A stretch of 57,989 bases of DNA from an uncultured Atopobium sp. (GCA_900555335.1 USKU01000001.1:1-57989), one strand, 5' to 3'. Positions 42,970 through 52,041 are shown, numbered from the stretch's first letter. Numbers and translations are program-made. The notes: generated by a model from the sequence alone, not told the origin.

Positions 42970-43410
42970 GTGAAGCATAGAAATGCTCGACAGGACGTGA
43001 TTCGTGAGCTTGTTCGCAGCGAGTCCATCCGTACGCAGCGCGATCTTGTTGACATGCTTAAAGATCGTGGCTTTGCCTGTACTCAAGCAACCGTTTCTCG
43101 TGATACTGCAGAAATGGATTTGCAAAAGCTTCCTGAGGGCGCCTATGTGCTTTCTGAAGATATGCATTTGCAGAAAATGCTCTCTGAGTTTGTGGTTGGG
43201 GCTACGGCAGCAGAGAATCTTATTGTGATTCGATGCCATCCGGGCACTGCATCAGCCGTTGCGTTTGCCCTTGACGATGTTGAGCTTGACCACGTTGTTG
43301 GCACCGTTGCCGGCGACGATACCGTTTTGATGATTGTGGATAAGACTGAGCACGCTGCAGACGTGGTGCGCATCATTACGCAGCTTGGCAATGTAGAGAG
43401 CGTTCTATAA
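42970..43410 (+). CDS. argR: Arginine repressor-family regulator ArgR
   Basis: A 146-residue protein from GTG 42970 (AAGAAGG four to five bases upstream). The N-terminal winged helix contains RELVRSESIRTQRDLVDMLKDRGFACTQATVSRD (residues 10-44), and the C-terminal hexamerisation domain has VIRCHPGTASAVAFALDD and the Asp-rich GTVAGDDTVL segment that binds arginine. No arginine gene is nearby, so it may control distant genes. A weak dyad ACTCACT/AGTGAGT (42915-42921, 42939-42945) upstream could be part of an operator. Confidence 0.9.
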   Translation: MKHRNARQDVIRELVRSESIRTQRDLVDMLKDRGFACTQATVSRDTAEMDLQKLPEGAYVLSEDMHLQKMLSEFVVGATAAENLIVIRCHPGTASAVAFALDDVELDHVVGTVAGDDTVLMIVDKTEHAADVVRIITQLGNVESVL

Positions 43411-43416
43411 AACACA

Positions 43417-43439
43417 AATCTTTTGGCGAGAAACCCGTC
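43417..43439 (+). repeat. TGGCGAGAAACCC word, copy 5, in a 23-base repeat
   Basis: Seven bases after the argR stop, identical over 23 bases to 41548-41570. Confidence 0.75.
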
Positions 43440-43462
43440 AAAAGCACACCTCATTCAAAAAG

Positions 43463-43495
43463 AAAAAGGAGCCTGCTTAGTGCAGACTCCTTTTT
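43463..43495. terminator. Bidirectional terminator between argR and the PBP gene
   Basis: AAAAAGGAG and CTCCTTTTT arms with inner CTGC/GCAG; A and T runs on both sides serve both converging genes. Confidence 0.9.
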
Positions 43496-43515
43496 GTTGT
43501 AGATAAATCAGAGGT

Positions 43516-45660
43516 TTATGGAGTTCCTGTTCCAGTTCCAGTTCCAGTTCCAGTTCCAGTGCCCGTTCCTGTTCCGGTGCCCGTACCAGTACCAGTACCA
43601 GGAGTGGCTGGAGTGGTAGGAGTGGTAGGAGTAGTAGGAGTAGTGGTTGAATCGTCCTCTTCCTCCTCCTCGGTAGTCTCCTCCTCTTCCTCTTCCTCGT
43701 CATCTTTCTCATTTTGCTTAGCATTAGCGGAGCCACCAACAAATTTCCAGTAACTATTAGGCTTGTAAGCAATAGTTTCAGTGGTCTTTGGGAACTCAGC
43801 GCGAGCAACGCCAGAGAGAGCTGCGTTCATGTAGTACGCCCATACGTACTGTGCAGTAACAAAGGTAGAGGACTCTCCGCCGCCGATAATAACAGGGTCA
43901 CGACTATCTGGATATCCACACCAAGCTACGGTTGCAAGCTGTGGGGTATAGGCGCAGAACCAAAGGTCCTCGGAGTTATCGGAAGTACCCGTCTTACCTG
44001 CAACTGGTTGGTTGAAGGTCTTCAGGTTGTAGGCATAGCGACCAGTACCAGAGGTAAGAACGCCGCTCAGAACATCGGTAGCAGCTGCAGCAACAGCAGG
44101 ACTAATTGCCTGAACTGGGTTGTCCTTGTGCTCGTAGATAACGTTGCCATTACGGTCTTCAATGCGCGTAATTGCAACAGCATCACGACGAACACCGCCT
44201 GCAGCAAGGGTTGCAAATGCGGTGCACTGTTCAATAGGGGTTACGCCCTGAGAACCAAGAGTGGTAGACAGGTATGGCTGTAGCTGGGTGCGAATGCCCA
44301 TAGCGTAGCAAGTCTGAAGGATTTTATCGATACCAATAGCTTCAGCAACCTGCGCATAAACAGTGTTGGAAGAATAAACCGTACCTTGACGCAGCGTAAT
44401 TGCTCCGTAGCTGTAGTTACCAGCGTTTCTGACCAACCATGTTGGCGTAATTTGCATAGGAGAGTTGCCGTTAAGAACAATCTCTGGGTTCATGCCTTCA
44501 GAAAGGGCCGCTACCAGCGTATACATCTTAAAGCTGGAGCCCATCTGGCGGTTACTACTGGTTGCGATGTTGTACTGGCTCTTAGAGTAATCCTGTCCAC
44601 CAACCATTGCCTTAATGTAGCCAGTTTGAGGATCAATAGAAACCAAAGCAGCACCCAGACGAGGATTGCCAAGCTCAGCAATACGCCTTGTAGCTGCCTC
44701 ATCAGCGTCTTTCTGGAGGTCAGGATCAAGCGTGGTGTAAACGCGCAATCCACCCTGAAGAATGGTATCGCTATCAAAATCTTCCTGAAGCAGACTACGA
44801 ATATAGTCAGTCCAGTAAGGGAACTGGCCAATGTTATCGGTCAAAGTACCAGGATTAAGTACTAAGTCCTCAGCAACAGCCTCATCGTATTGCTCTTGCG
44901 TAATATCACCTGCGCGAAGCATACGCTCAAGAACAGTGTTGCGTCTTTCTCTTGCAGCTTCTGGATTGACGGTTGGGTCATAGGCAGAAGGTGCGTTTGG
45001 AAGACCAGCAAGTGTTGCAGCCTCAGCAAGAGTTAGATCACTTGCATGCTTGTTGAAATAGATAATACTTGCTGCTTCAATACCGTAAGCACCATTACCG
45101 TAGTAAATGGTGTTGAGGTACATATTAAGAATCTGGTCTTTAGTAAACTTCTTCTCCATTTGAATAGAGATGTAAGCCTCGCGGACCTTACGCTTCAAAG
45201 AACGCTCAAACTGCTCGTTGGAAAGAACGGTGTTACGAACAAGCTGCTGTGTAATAGTGGAAGCACCTTCGCCGCCACCAAACAGAGAGCCAACAGATGC
45301 ACGGACAATACCCCAGGGGTCAATACCACTGTGGGAATAAAAACGCTTGTCCTCAGTATCAATGGTGCCCTGAATAACATAAGGAGAAATCTGATCCAAG
45401 GTAACGGAACGGCGCTGCTGCAGATAGAAGTCAGCAATGTCGTTACCCTTGGAGTCATAAACGCGGGTAGGCTCTGCTACCAGGTAGGCATCAGCAGAGT
45501 TGTAATCAGGTAGGTCCTCGAGCCATGAAGAAACAGCTGCACCCAAAGAAAGAGCAAGTGCAAGCGCGAGAAGAGCCATAAAGCCAAAGAATCCAGCAAC
45601 GCCAAAACCTACGGCATGTGTATTTGCGTGTGTACGTGCACGACGGGTTCTAATACCCAT
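43516..45660 (-). CDS. Class A penicillin-binding protein (PBP1a-like)
   Basis: A 714-residue bifunctional peptidoglycan synthase. A membrane anchor (about 19-45) precedes the GT51 glycosyltransferase (EDKRFYSHSGIDPWGIVRA near 82-100 and GASTITQQLVRN near 112) and a transpeptidase domain: SSFK near 374 (nucleophile Ser), SSN near 424 and KTGT near 556. The C-terminus is a very acidic, Thr-rich linker (EEEEEETTEEEEEDD) ended by a run of Pro-Thr-Thr and Gly-Thr dipeptides encoded by tandem repeats. It starts ATG 45660 with AAGGAGG upstream. Confidence 0.93.
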   Translation of the reverse strand: MGIRTRRARTHANTHAVGFGVAGFFGFMALLALALALSLGAAVSSWLEDLPDYNSADAYLVAEPTRVYDSKGNDIADFYLQQRRSVTLDQISPYVIQGTIDTEDKRFYSHSGIDPWGIVRASVGSLFGGGEGASTITQQLVRNTVLSNEQFERSLKRKVREAYISIQMEKKFTKDQILNMYLNTIYYGNGAYGIEAASIIYFNKHASDLTLAEAATLAGLPNAPSAYDPTVNPEAARERRNTVLERMLRAGDITQEQYDEAVAEDLVLNPGTLTDNIGQFPYWTDYIRSLLQEDFDSDTILQGGLRVYTTLDPDLQKDADEAATRRIAELGNPRLGAALVSIDPQTGYIKAMVGGQDYSKSQYNIATSSNRQMGSSFKMYTLVAALSEGMNPEIVLNGNSPMQITPTWLVRNAGNYSYGAITLRQGTVYSSNTVYAQVAEAIGIDKILQTCYAMGIRTQLQPYLSTTLGSQGVTPIEQCTAFATLAAGGVRRDAVAITRIEDRNGNVIYEHKDNPVQAISPAVAAAATDVLSGVLTSGTGRYAYNLKTFNQPVAGKTGTSDNSEDLWFCAYTPQLATVAWCGYPDSRDPVIIGGGESSTFVTAQYVWAYYMNAALSGVARAEFPKTTETIAYKPNSYWKFVGGSANAKQNEKDDEEEEEEETTEEEEEDDSTTTPTTPTTPTTPATPGTGTGTGTGTGTGTGTGTGTGTGTGTP
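43518..43640. repeat. Hexanucleotide/dipeptide repeat at the PBP C-terminus
   Basis: Repeats of the 6-base unit CAGTTC (and variants) code on the minus strand for at least ten Gly-Thr dipeptides, followed by 9-base units coding Pro-Thr-Thr. The unit length keeps the frame, so the repeat number may vary between strains. Confidence 0.75.
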
Positions 45661-45821
45661 TGAGCCTCCTTGTCATAGCTCTCACTATTATAGTCTGATA
45701 TTTATGTTTCAGTGAATAAAGAGTTACAACTCTGTTGTATTCTGATAGATAACATATTTGATTGATACTATTTGTAGCAGTAACTATATGGTTTAACAGG
45801 CTTGCGTTGAGAGGATACAGA

Positions 45822-47033
45822 GTGCTTTCAGTAGAAGAACAGCTCCGTGTTATTACTTCAGGAACTATGCAAATTGTTCCTTTGGACGGTCTAAAAGAGA
45901 AACTCAAGAAGGGCACTCCTCTTAACATCAAGCTTGGCGTAGATCCAACAAGTCCTGATTTGCACCTGGGTCACGCAGTTCCTCTGCGCAAGATGCGTCA
46001 GTTCCAGGACCTTGGCCATAATGTCACGTTGATTATTGGTAGTGGCACTGCGCTGATTGGTGACCCTTCTGGTCGAGATTCTACCCGTCCTCCGCTCACT
46101 GCAGAGCAGGTAGATGCTAACGCAGAGACTTATGTTAACCAGGCAATGAAGATTCTTGATCCAGAAAGAACTACCGTTGTTCATAACGGTGACTGGATTA
46201 AGCCTATGAACCTTGAGACCATGCTTGGCCTTATGAGCAAGTTCACCATTGCTCGTATTCTTGAGCGAGAAGACTTCTCTAATCGTTATCACAACCAACA
46301 GCCAATTGCCCTCCATGAGTTTATTTATCCAGTTCTTCAGGCATATGATTCTGTTGTTATCAAGGCAGACGTAGAGATGGGCGGAAACGACCAGATCTTC
46401 AACTTGCTTGCTGGCCGTGATCTTATGCGTGATATGGACATGGAGCCGCAGATTGCGCTTACCATGCCTCTTCTTGTAGGTACTGATGGCACTAAGAAGA
46501 TGAGTAAGTCTTATGGAAACTACATTGGACTGACCGATGAGCCAAATGATATGTTTGGCAAGGTCATGTCTATCACCGATGAGATTATTCCAATGTATTA
46601 CCGTCTTTGCTCTACGCTTTCTATTGATGAGCTTGATGCTATTGATAGGAGCTTTGAGGACGGCACCGCTGATCCTTACCAGCTCAAGCGTGCTCTTGGT
46701 AGAAATATCGTTGATCTTTATCACGGTGAGGGAGAAGGTCTTAAGGCTCAGGCAGCTTTTGATGCTCAGTTTAAGAACAATGAGGTCCCTGACGATGTCA
46801 AAGAGTTTGCAATTTCCCTTGAAGCGGATGAAGACGACCTCATTTACCTGCCAAAGATTTTGGTTGAAGTAGAGATTGCTTCAAGTAATGGTGAGGCTCG
46901 TCGTCTGATTGATGGCGGTGGTATCAAGATTAATCAGCAACCTCTTCCAGCAAAGACCTATAAGGTTGAACCATCAGTTCTTGAGAAGGCTCTTCTCCAG
47001 GCAGGTAAGAAGCGCTGGGCTAAGCTCGTCTAA
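45822..47033 (+). CDS. tyrS: Tyrosyl-tRNA synthetase
   Basis: A 403-residue class I aminoacyl-tRNA synthetase from GTG 45822 (GAGAGGA upstream; the ORF before this codon lacks an RBS). HIGH-type motif HLGH near residue 51, tyrosine-site region IGSGTALIGDPSGRDSTRP near 75, KMSKS near 226, and a C-terminal S4 RNA-binding domain (about 335-403). It charges tRNA-Tyr. No T-box leader is visible in the upstream 160 bases. Confidence 0.93.
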   Translation: MLSVEEQLRVITSGTMQIVPLDGLKEKLKKGTPLNIKLGVDPTSPDLHLGHAVPLRKMRQFQDLGHNVTLIIGSGTALIGDPSGRDSTRPPLTAEQVDANAETYVNQAMKILDPERTTVVHNGDWIKPMNLETMLGLMSKFTIARILEREDFSNRYHNQQPIALHEFIYPVLQAYDSVVIKADVEMGGNDQIFNLLAGRDLMRDMDMEPQIALTMPLLVGTDGTKKMSKSYGNYIGLTDEPNDMFGKVMSITDEIIPMYYRLCSTLSIDELDAIDRSFEDGTADPYQLKRALGRNIVDLYHGEGEGLKAQAAFDAQFKNNEVPDDVKEFAISLEADEDDLIYLPKILVEVEIASSNGEARRLIDGGGIKINQQPLPAKTYKVEPSVLEKALLQAGKKRWAKLV

Positions 47034-47063
47034 AACAGAAGCACTAATTAAGGGCGCATACGC

Positions 47064-49166
47064 ATGTGGAAACAATTTGTTCTTGTTCTTATAGTTACAA
47101 CAGCAATTGTTTTTGTTCCAGGATATCTGGGCGCTCGTTTATCAGGTGGTAAACGAGCGCTTTCGCTTGCCGTGGCTGGCCCGTTAAGCGTCGTTTTTTA
47201 TATTGTTGCGGGCATTGCAATGTATCCTCTTGGTCTCAAGGGGCTTATCCCGCTTTTTGCTCTTACGGCATGTTTTCTCGCCCTTATTGCAGCAACTCGA
47301 TTTGGCTCAGAGAGACTTTTACACAAAAAGATCTATTCTTCTTTGTCGCTTTCTTTGCCTGGAGTCTGCATTGTTATTTGTCTTGGCGCACTCGCAGCAA
47401 GTTATGTGTTTTATCGAGGTCTTGGAAATCCAAATAACTTCTTGCAATATGACGATAACTACACTCATATCTCTTACATCAATAGAATTATTCAAACAGG
47501 TGTCTTCTCGACTTTAAAAGCATCTGTTTTTGACGGTTTGCCGCTCTCTACACCACAGCCTTTCTCGGGCTCTTGGTATTATCCTTTGGCATTTCACAGC
47601 TTTGCCTCAGTAGTTACATTACTTACCCACTGCTCAATTGGAATGGCAGAAAATGCCGTTAATGTGGTGTGGACCGGCTTAGTGTACCCATTAGGACTTT
47701 TTGCGCTTGTTTCAAAGATTTTTGGAAAGAAAATCCAGGCGGCAGTACTTGCACCCTTTGCAGCATTTGCCAATATGGCATTTCCTGTCCGCATGCTCAC
47801 AGTCCATGGCCCGTTTCCAAATATGCTTTCCTTCTGCTGTGTTCCTATAGCGGTGTATTTGTTTGTGCAACTCCTTGATTCGATTGCGCAATCGTCTTCT
47901 CATAAACATGGCGAGAAACCCCAGAAGGTTTCAGATATCTTCATGCTCATTTCGGTACTTTTGGGAATTGTTTTTTGCCATCCAAATGGTGTATTTTTCT
48001 GGGCAATTATGGTGTTCCCTTACGTGTTAGTCTCATTTATCCCACGCATGGTGACCAATAAATACGCAGATAAAAAGAATAAAGTTGCTATCTTAGTTGC
48101 TTTTGAGACTCTTTGTATTGTCCTTTGTATTGGTATGTGGACCATTGTTTTGAATAGCAGCTTTATGAAATCTGTTGTGCATTTTCTTTGGGGTTGGGAT
48201 ATAAACCCACTTGACTCAATTATGCATATTGCCACTCAGTCGTTCATCATGAATGTCCCAGAAGCAGTTTGTACGGTGCTTTTCTGGGTTGGCTTTATCC
48301 ACGCTCTTCTCGTTAAAAAATCTCGTTGGTATGCTTGCAGCCTGCTCTTTGTTTCTATTTTCTTTGTTGTGGGACTTATGGGTAACGTAGATGTAAAGCG
48401 TTTTCTTATTGGCTTTTGGTACACAGACCCAGAGCGTATTGCTGCCATCATGTGTATCACCTCTACGCCATTAGTTTTACAAGGTGGTATTGATATTGTT
48501 TCTGCTGTTTTAGTTGTGCTTCAAAAAGTAAAACATGCAGTAAGACCTGCTCAGTTCACTACAAGCGATAAGCCACGTTTGTCGCGTAGTCGAATTTCTC
48601 TTCTTAAGAGTGCGTTTGCAGTTTTACTTTCTATTCCTGTCGTATATGCACTGTGGACCCCAGTTGATCCTTTGCAGTTTCAGACACATGAGCCAAGTCG
48701 TTTTCAGATGAGTCTACATTGGATGAGCGAGTCATATATTCCACAAGACTGGAAGACTTATTCCGCTTCTGAACAGGCGTTTGTTCAAAGAGTAAAAGAA
48801 ATTGTTGGGGACTCAGTTGTACTCAATAATCCATTTGATGGATCATCTCTTGCTTATGCGATAGATGGTTTAAACGTGTACTACAAGTTTAAATACAATG
48901 ATAATGAGTCACCTGAAAGCAGGCTGATTAGAGAAAAGCTAAATCGCGTGTTTTATGAAAAATCGGTTCAAGATGCCGTTCGTTCTGTTGGCGCGCAGTA
49001 TTTTATTCGTTTGAATATGTATCCAGATGATCAGTACCCAACTATGCCTAAAGAAGAAGGAGTATGGTCTGGTCTCAATATTGATAATGGTGCTCCAGGA
49101 TTTGAGTTGGTACTTGAAGAAGGACCGTATAAACTTTATAGAATCACAGCGATTGATGGGGAGTAA
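47064..49166 (+). CDS. DUF6541-like multi-pass membrane protein (GT-C-like)
   Basis: A 700-residue membrane protein with about twelve hydrophobic segments in the first 550 residues and an extracytoplasmic C-terminal domain (about 560-700). The loop after the fourth segment (LQYDDNYTHISYINRI near 132-147) carries acidic residues, as in GT-C glycosyltransferases that use lipid-linked sugars. It heads the rml-lic gene cluster, so a role in glycopolymer or glycoprotein assembly is likely; the substrate is not visible. It contains one copy of the 13-base word (Gly-Glu-Lys-Pro in a cytoplasmic or outside loop). Confidence 0.65.
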   Translation: MWKQFVLVLIVTTAIVFVPGYLGARLSGGKRALSLAVAGPLSVVFYIVAGIAMYPLGLKGLIPLFALTACFLALIAATRFGSERLLHKKIYSSLSLSLPGVCIVICLGALAASYVFYRGLGNPNNFLQYDDNYTHISYINRIIQTGVFSTLKASVFDGLPLSTPQPFSGSWYYPLAFHSFASVVTLLTHCSIGMAENAVNVVWTGLVYPLGLFALVSKIFGKKIQAAVLAPFAAFANMAFPVRMLTVHGPFPNMLSFCCVPIAVYLFVQLLDSIAQSSSHKHGEKPQKVSDIFMLISVLLGIVFCHPNGVFFWAIMVFPYVLVSFIPRMVTNKYADKKNKVAILVAFETLCIVLCIGMWTIVLNSSFMKSVVHFLWGWDINPLDSIMHIATQSFIMNVPEAVCTVLFWVGFIHALLVKKSRWYACSLLFVSIFFVVGLMGNVDVKRFLIGFWYTDPERIAAIMCITSTPLVLQGGIDIVSAVLVVLQKVKHAVRPAQFTTSDKPRLSRSRISLLKSAFAVLLSIPVVYALWTPVDPLQFQTHEPSRFQMSLHWMSESYIPQDWKTYSASEQAFVQRVKEIVGDSVVLNNPFDGSSLAYAIDGLNVYYKFKYNDNESPESRLIREKLNRVFYEKSVQDAVRSVGAQYFIRLNMYPDDQYPTMPKEEGVWSGLNIDNGAPGFELVLEEGPYKLYRITAIDGE
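47909..47921 (+). repeat. TGGCGAGAAACCC word, copy 6
   Basis: Exact match in the membrane protein gene; 16 bases match copy 3. Confidence 0.7.
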
Positions 49167-49168
49167 TT

Positions 49169-50071
49169 TTGAAAGGCATTATTCTTGCAGGAGGTAGCGG
49201 TACCAGGCTTTATCCGCTGACAACCGTTACGTCTAAACAGCTCCTGCCTGTCTACGACAAGCCAATGATTTACTATCCTCTGTCTACGCTTATGCTGGCG
49301 GGGATTAGAGACATTCTTGTTATCTCTACTCCTCGTGACCTTCCAAATTTTGAAAAGCTTTTGGGTGACGGATCTGATTTTGGCATCTCTATCAGCTATG
49401 CCGAACAACCTTCTCCAGATGGATTGGCTCAGGCGTTTGTTATTGGTAAAGAGTTTATTGGTGATGACGCTGCAGCTCTGATTCTTGGAGACAACATCTT
49501 CTTTGGAAACGGTCTTTCAGGACTTGTCAGAAAAGCTGCCCAACAGGCACAAACTTCTGGTCGAGCTACCGTTTTTGGTTACCACGTGGATGATCCAGAG
49601 CGTTTTGGTGTTGTTGAGTTTGATAAGAATTACAACGCCATTTCAATTGAAGAGAAGCCAACCCATCCAAAGTCTAACTATGCCGTAACTGGTCTCTATT
49701 TCTATGATCAGCGTGTTACTGAGCTGGTAAAGCAAGTTCAGCCAAGTGCTCGCGGTGAGTACGAGATTACTGATCTTAACCGTCTGTATCTTGAGGATGG
49801 CACGCTTGACGTTGTCACACTTGGCCGCGGTTTTGCATGGCTTGATACAGGAACTATGGAGTCTCTCTTTGAGGCATCAACCTTTGTCCGTACCGTTGAA
49901 ACAGCTCAGGGTCTGCCGGTAAGCGTTCCAGAAGAGATTGCTTTTGAGAATGGCTGGATTGATAGCTCAAAACTCATTGAATGTGCAGAACGCTACGGTA
50001 AATCTACATACGGCGAGCACCTCAAGAGCGTTGCAGAAGGACGTATCCTTCCTTCTGGAAAGGGAGAGTAG
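49169..50071 (+). CDS. rfbA: Glucose-1-phosphate thymidylyltransferase RmlA
   Basis: A 300-residue nucleotidyltransferase that makes dTDP-glucose from glucose-1-phosphate and dTTP. The signature GGSGTRLYPLTTVTSKQLLPV is at 8-28, with KPMIYYPLS following. Starts TTG 49169 (GGGGAG upstream), two bases after the DUF6541-like stop. First step of dTDP-rhamnose synthesis. Confidence 0.95.
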   Translation: MKGIILAGGSGTRLYPLTTVTSKQLLPVYDKPMIYYPLSTLMLAGIRDILVISTPRDLPNFEKLLGDGSDFGISISYAEQPSPDGLAQAFVIGKEFIGDDAAALILGDNIFFGNGLSGLVRKAAQQAQTSGRATVFGYHVDDPERFGVVEFDKNYNAISIEEKPTHPKSNYAVTGLYFYDQRVTELVKQVQPSARGEYEITDLNRLYLEDGTLDVVTLGRGFAWLDTGTMESLFEASTFVRTVETAQGLPVSVPEEIAFENGWIDSSKLIECAERYGKSTYGEHLKSVAEGRILPSGKGE

Positions 50072-50072
50072 T

Positions 50073-50972
50073 ATGCACGTTCTTATTACTGGTGCGCATG
50101 GCCAGTTGGGCAACGAGCTCAAATGTCTTTTTGAGACTGGTATCTCTGAAATTGGTCCTATTCCAGAGCTGTTTGTTGACCCAGACGTTGACTATACCGA
50201 CGCAGACGAGCTTGATATTACCAGTTCAGAAGCGGTAAATACATGGTTTGAACAGCATGATCGTTATGACCTTGTTATTAACTGTGCGGCCGCAACAAAT
50301 GTAGATGGCTGCGAGAGCAATTTTGAGATGGCCTTTACGGTAAATGCCCTTGGTCCTATGAATCTTGCACGAGCTTGTAGTGCTACGCAGACAAAGCTTG
50401 TTCAAGTATCTACAGACTATGTCTTTAGTGGAAAAGAAAGCTCACCTCGTACAGAACAAGATGCCCCTTATCCTGTTTCTGCGTACGGGCGCTCCAAATT
50501 GGCGGGAGAGGGACTTGCGCTTGCGGCAAATCCTCAAACGTTTGTGGTGAGAACTGCATGGCTTTATGGCTATGTTGGCAAGAACTTTGTAGCAACTATG
50601 CGTACTTTTGGTGCTAAGTATCCAGAAATCAGTGTTGTTGATGATCAAGTAGGTAATCCTACCAGCGCAAATGATCTTGCTCATACAATCTTGTGCATTG
50701 CAGCTACTGAGAACTATGGTATCTATCATGCAACTAATGAAGGAACATGTTCATGGGCTGATTTTGCTGAAGCTATTATGGCTGGCAGCAATCTTGACTG
50801 TAAGGTTTCCAGAGTAACTTCTGCTCAGTGGAAAGAGATGCACCCAGAAAGCGCTTCTCGCCCTGCGTATTCATCTTTGGTAAACGGACATCTTGAGAGT
50901 ACCATTGGAAATTGTATGAGGCCTTGGCAGGAGGCTCTTGCGACATATCTTTCGAAGGTAGAAAGAGGTTAG
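50073..50972 (+). CDS. rfbD: dTDP-4-dehydrorhamnose reductase RmlD
   Basis: A 299-residue short-chain dehydrogenase: N-terminal VLITGAHGQLGNEL (NADPH site), LVQVSTDYVFSG near 106-118 and YGRSKLAGE near 140 (Tyr-x-x-x-Lys). It reduces dTDP-4-keto-rhamnose to dTDP-rhamnose. Starts ATG 50073 after AGGGAGAG, one base after rfbA. The usual RmlC epimerase is not fused to it. Confidence 0.92.
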   Translation: MHVLITGAHGQLGNELKCLFETGISEIGPIPELFVDPDVDYTDADELDITSSEAVNTWFEQHDRYDLVINCAAATNVDGCESNFEMAFTVNALGPMNLARACSATQTKLVQVSTDYVFSGKESSPRTEQDAPYPVSAYGRSKLAGEGLALAANPQTFVVRTAWLYGYVGKNFVATMRTFGAKYPEISVVDDQVGNPTSANDLAHTILCIAATENYGIYHATNEGTCSWADFAEAIMAGSNLDCKVSRVTSAQWKEMHPESASRPAYSSLVNGHLESTIGNCMRPWQEALATYLSKVERG

Positions 50973-50973
50973 T

Positions 50974-52041
50974 GTGAAGACCTATTTAGTAACTGGTGGA
51001 GCTGGATTTATTGGATCTAACTTTATCCACTATATGCTTAGAAGGAATCAGGACATTCATATCTTGAACGTGGATGCTCTGACGTATGCAGGCAACCTTG
51101 AGAACCTCTCAGAATATGATCAAGATTCTCGCTATACCTTTGCCCATGTAGATATTAGGGATAAAGAGGCTCTGACGCAGCTGTTTGAGACCTATCATCC
51201 TGATTACGCTGTTAACTTTGCAGCGGAGAGCCACGTAGACCGTTCTATTGAAGATCCGGGTACCTTCGCTGATACTAACGTTATGGGTACTGTCGCTCTT
51301 CTGAGCGTTGCAGAGTCTTTCTGGAATGATGGCCAGGGCTCCTACGGAGACCACAGATACCTGCAGGTTTCTACTGATGAAGTCTACGGTTCACTTCCGC
51401 TTGATGATCCAGAGGCATTCTTCCGTGAGACCACACCATTGAGTCCTCATAGCCCTTACTCTGCATCTAAGGCTTCTGCAGATATGTTTGTAAAGGCCTG
51501 GCATGATACGTACGGATTCCCAGCAGTAATTACTCGTTGCTCCAACAACTACGGCCCCTATCAGTTCCCTGAGAAGCTCATTCCTCTGATGATTGAGAAT
51601 TGCTTGGAACACAAGTCTCTTCCTGTTTATGGCGATGGACTTAATGTTCGCGATTGGCTGTACGTTGATGATCACTGTAAGGCAATTGCTATGGTTCTTG
51701 AAGGCGGACGCCTTGGTGAGGTTTATAACGTTGGCGGTCATAACGAGCGCAATAACCTCTACATTGTTAAGCGCATCATCAGTGAAGTTGCAAGAATCAC
51801 TGGTGACACTCAGATTACTGAGGATCTAATCTCTTACGTTACTGACCGCAAGGGTCATGATCGCCGCTACGGTATTGCACCTGATAAGATTAAAGAAGAG
51901 CTTGGCTGGTATCCAGAAACTCCATTTGAAGAGGGCATTGTTACCACTATCAACTGGTATTTAGAGAACCGCGAGTGGGTTAAGAATGTAGTTTCCGGTG
52001 ATTATCAGGATTACTACAAGAAGATGTATGGAGGTCGATAA
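50974..52041 (+). CDS. rfbB: dTDP-glucose 4,6-dehydratase RmlB
   Basis: A 355-residue extended SDR: VTGGAGFIGSNF near 6-17, the catalytic segment HVDRSIEDP near 90, STDEVYGSLP near 133 with Thr-Asp-Glu, and YSASKAS near 168 (Tyr-x-x-x-Lys). It converts dTDP-glucose to the 4-keto-6-deoxy sugar. Starts GTG 50974, one base after rfbD; ends overlapping the licD start. Confidence 0.95.
   Translation: MKTYLVTGGAGFIGSNFIHYMLRRNQDIHILNVDALTYAGNLENLSEYDQDSRYTFAHVDIRDKEALTQLFETYHPDYAVNFAAESHVDRSIEDPGTFADTNVMGTVALLSVAESFWNDGQGSYGDHRYLQVSTDEVYGSLPLDDPEAFFRETTPLSPHSPYSASKASADMFVKAWHDTYGFPAVITRCSNNYGPYQFPEKLIPLMIENCLEHKSLPVYGDGLNVRDWLYVDDHCKAIAMVLEGGRLGEVYNVGGHNERNNLYIVKRIISEVARITGDTQITEDLISYVTDRKGHDRRYGIAPDKIKEELGWYPETPFEEGIVTTINWYLENREWVKNVVSGDYQDYYKKMYGGR

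Noticed and set aside
43518..43640. CRISPR-like or regulatory repeat
   Set aside because: The repeats are in frame and code for Gly-Thr and Pro-Thr-Thr units of the PBP tail.
43455..43808. Leu/Arg/Glu-rich frame over the PBP tail
   Set aside because: Product of the tandem repeat read in another frame; PBP is the real gene.
45661..45821. T-box leader before tyrS
   Set aside because: No T-box sequence (GGNACC-type) and no specifier loop could be found.
45891..46724. 277-residue antisense frame over tyrS
   Set aside because: Same reason: mirror of a conserved enzyme gene.
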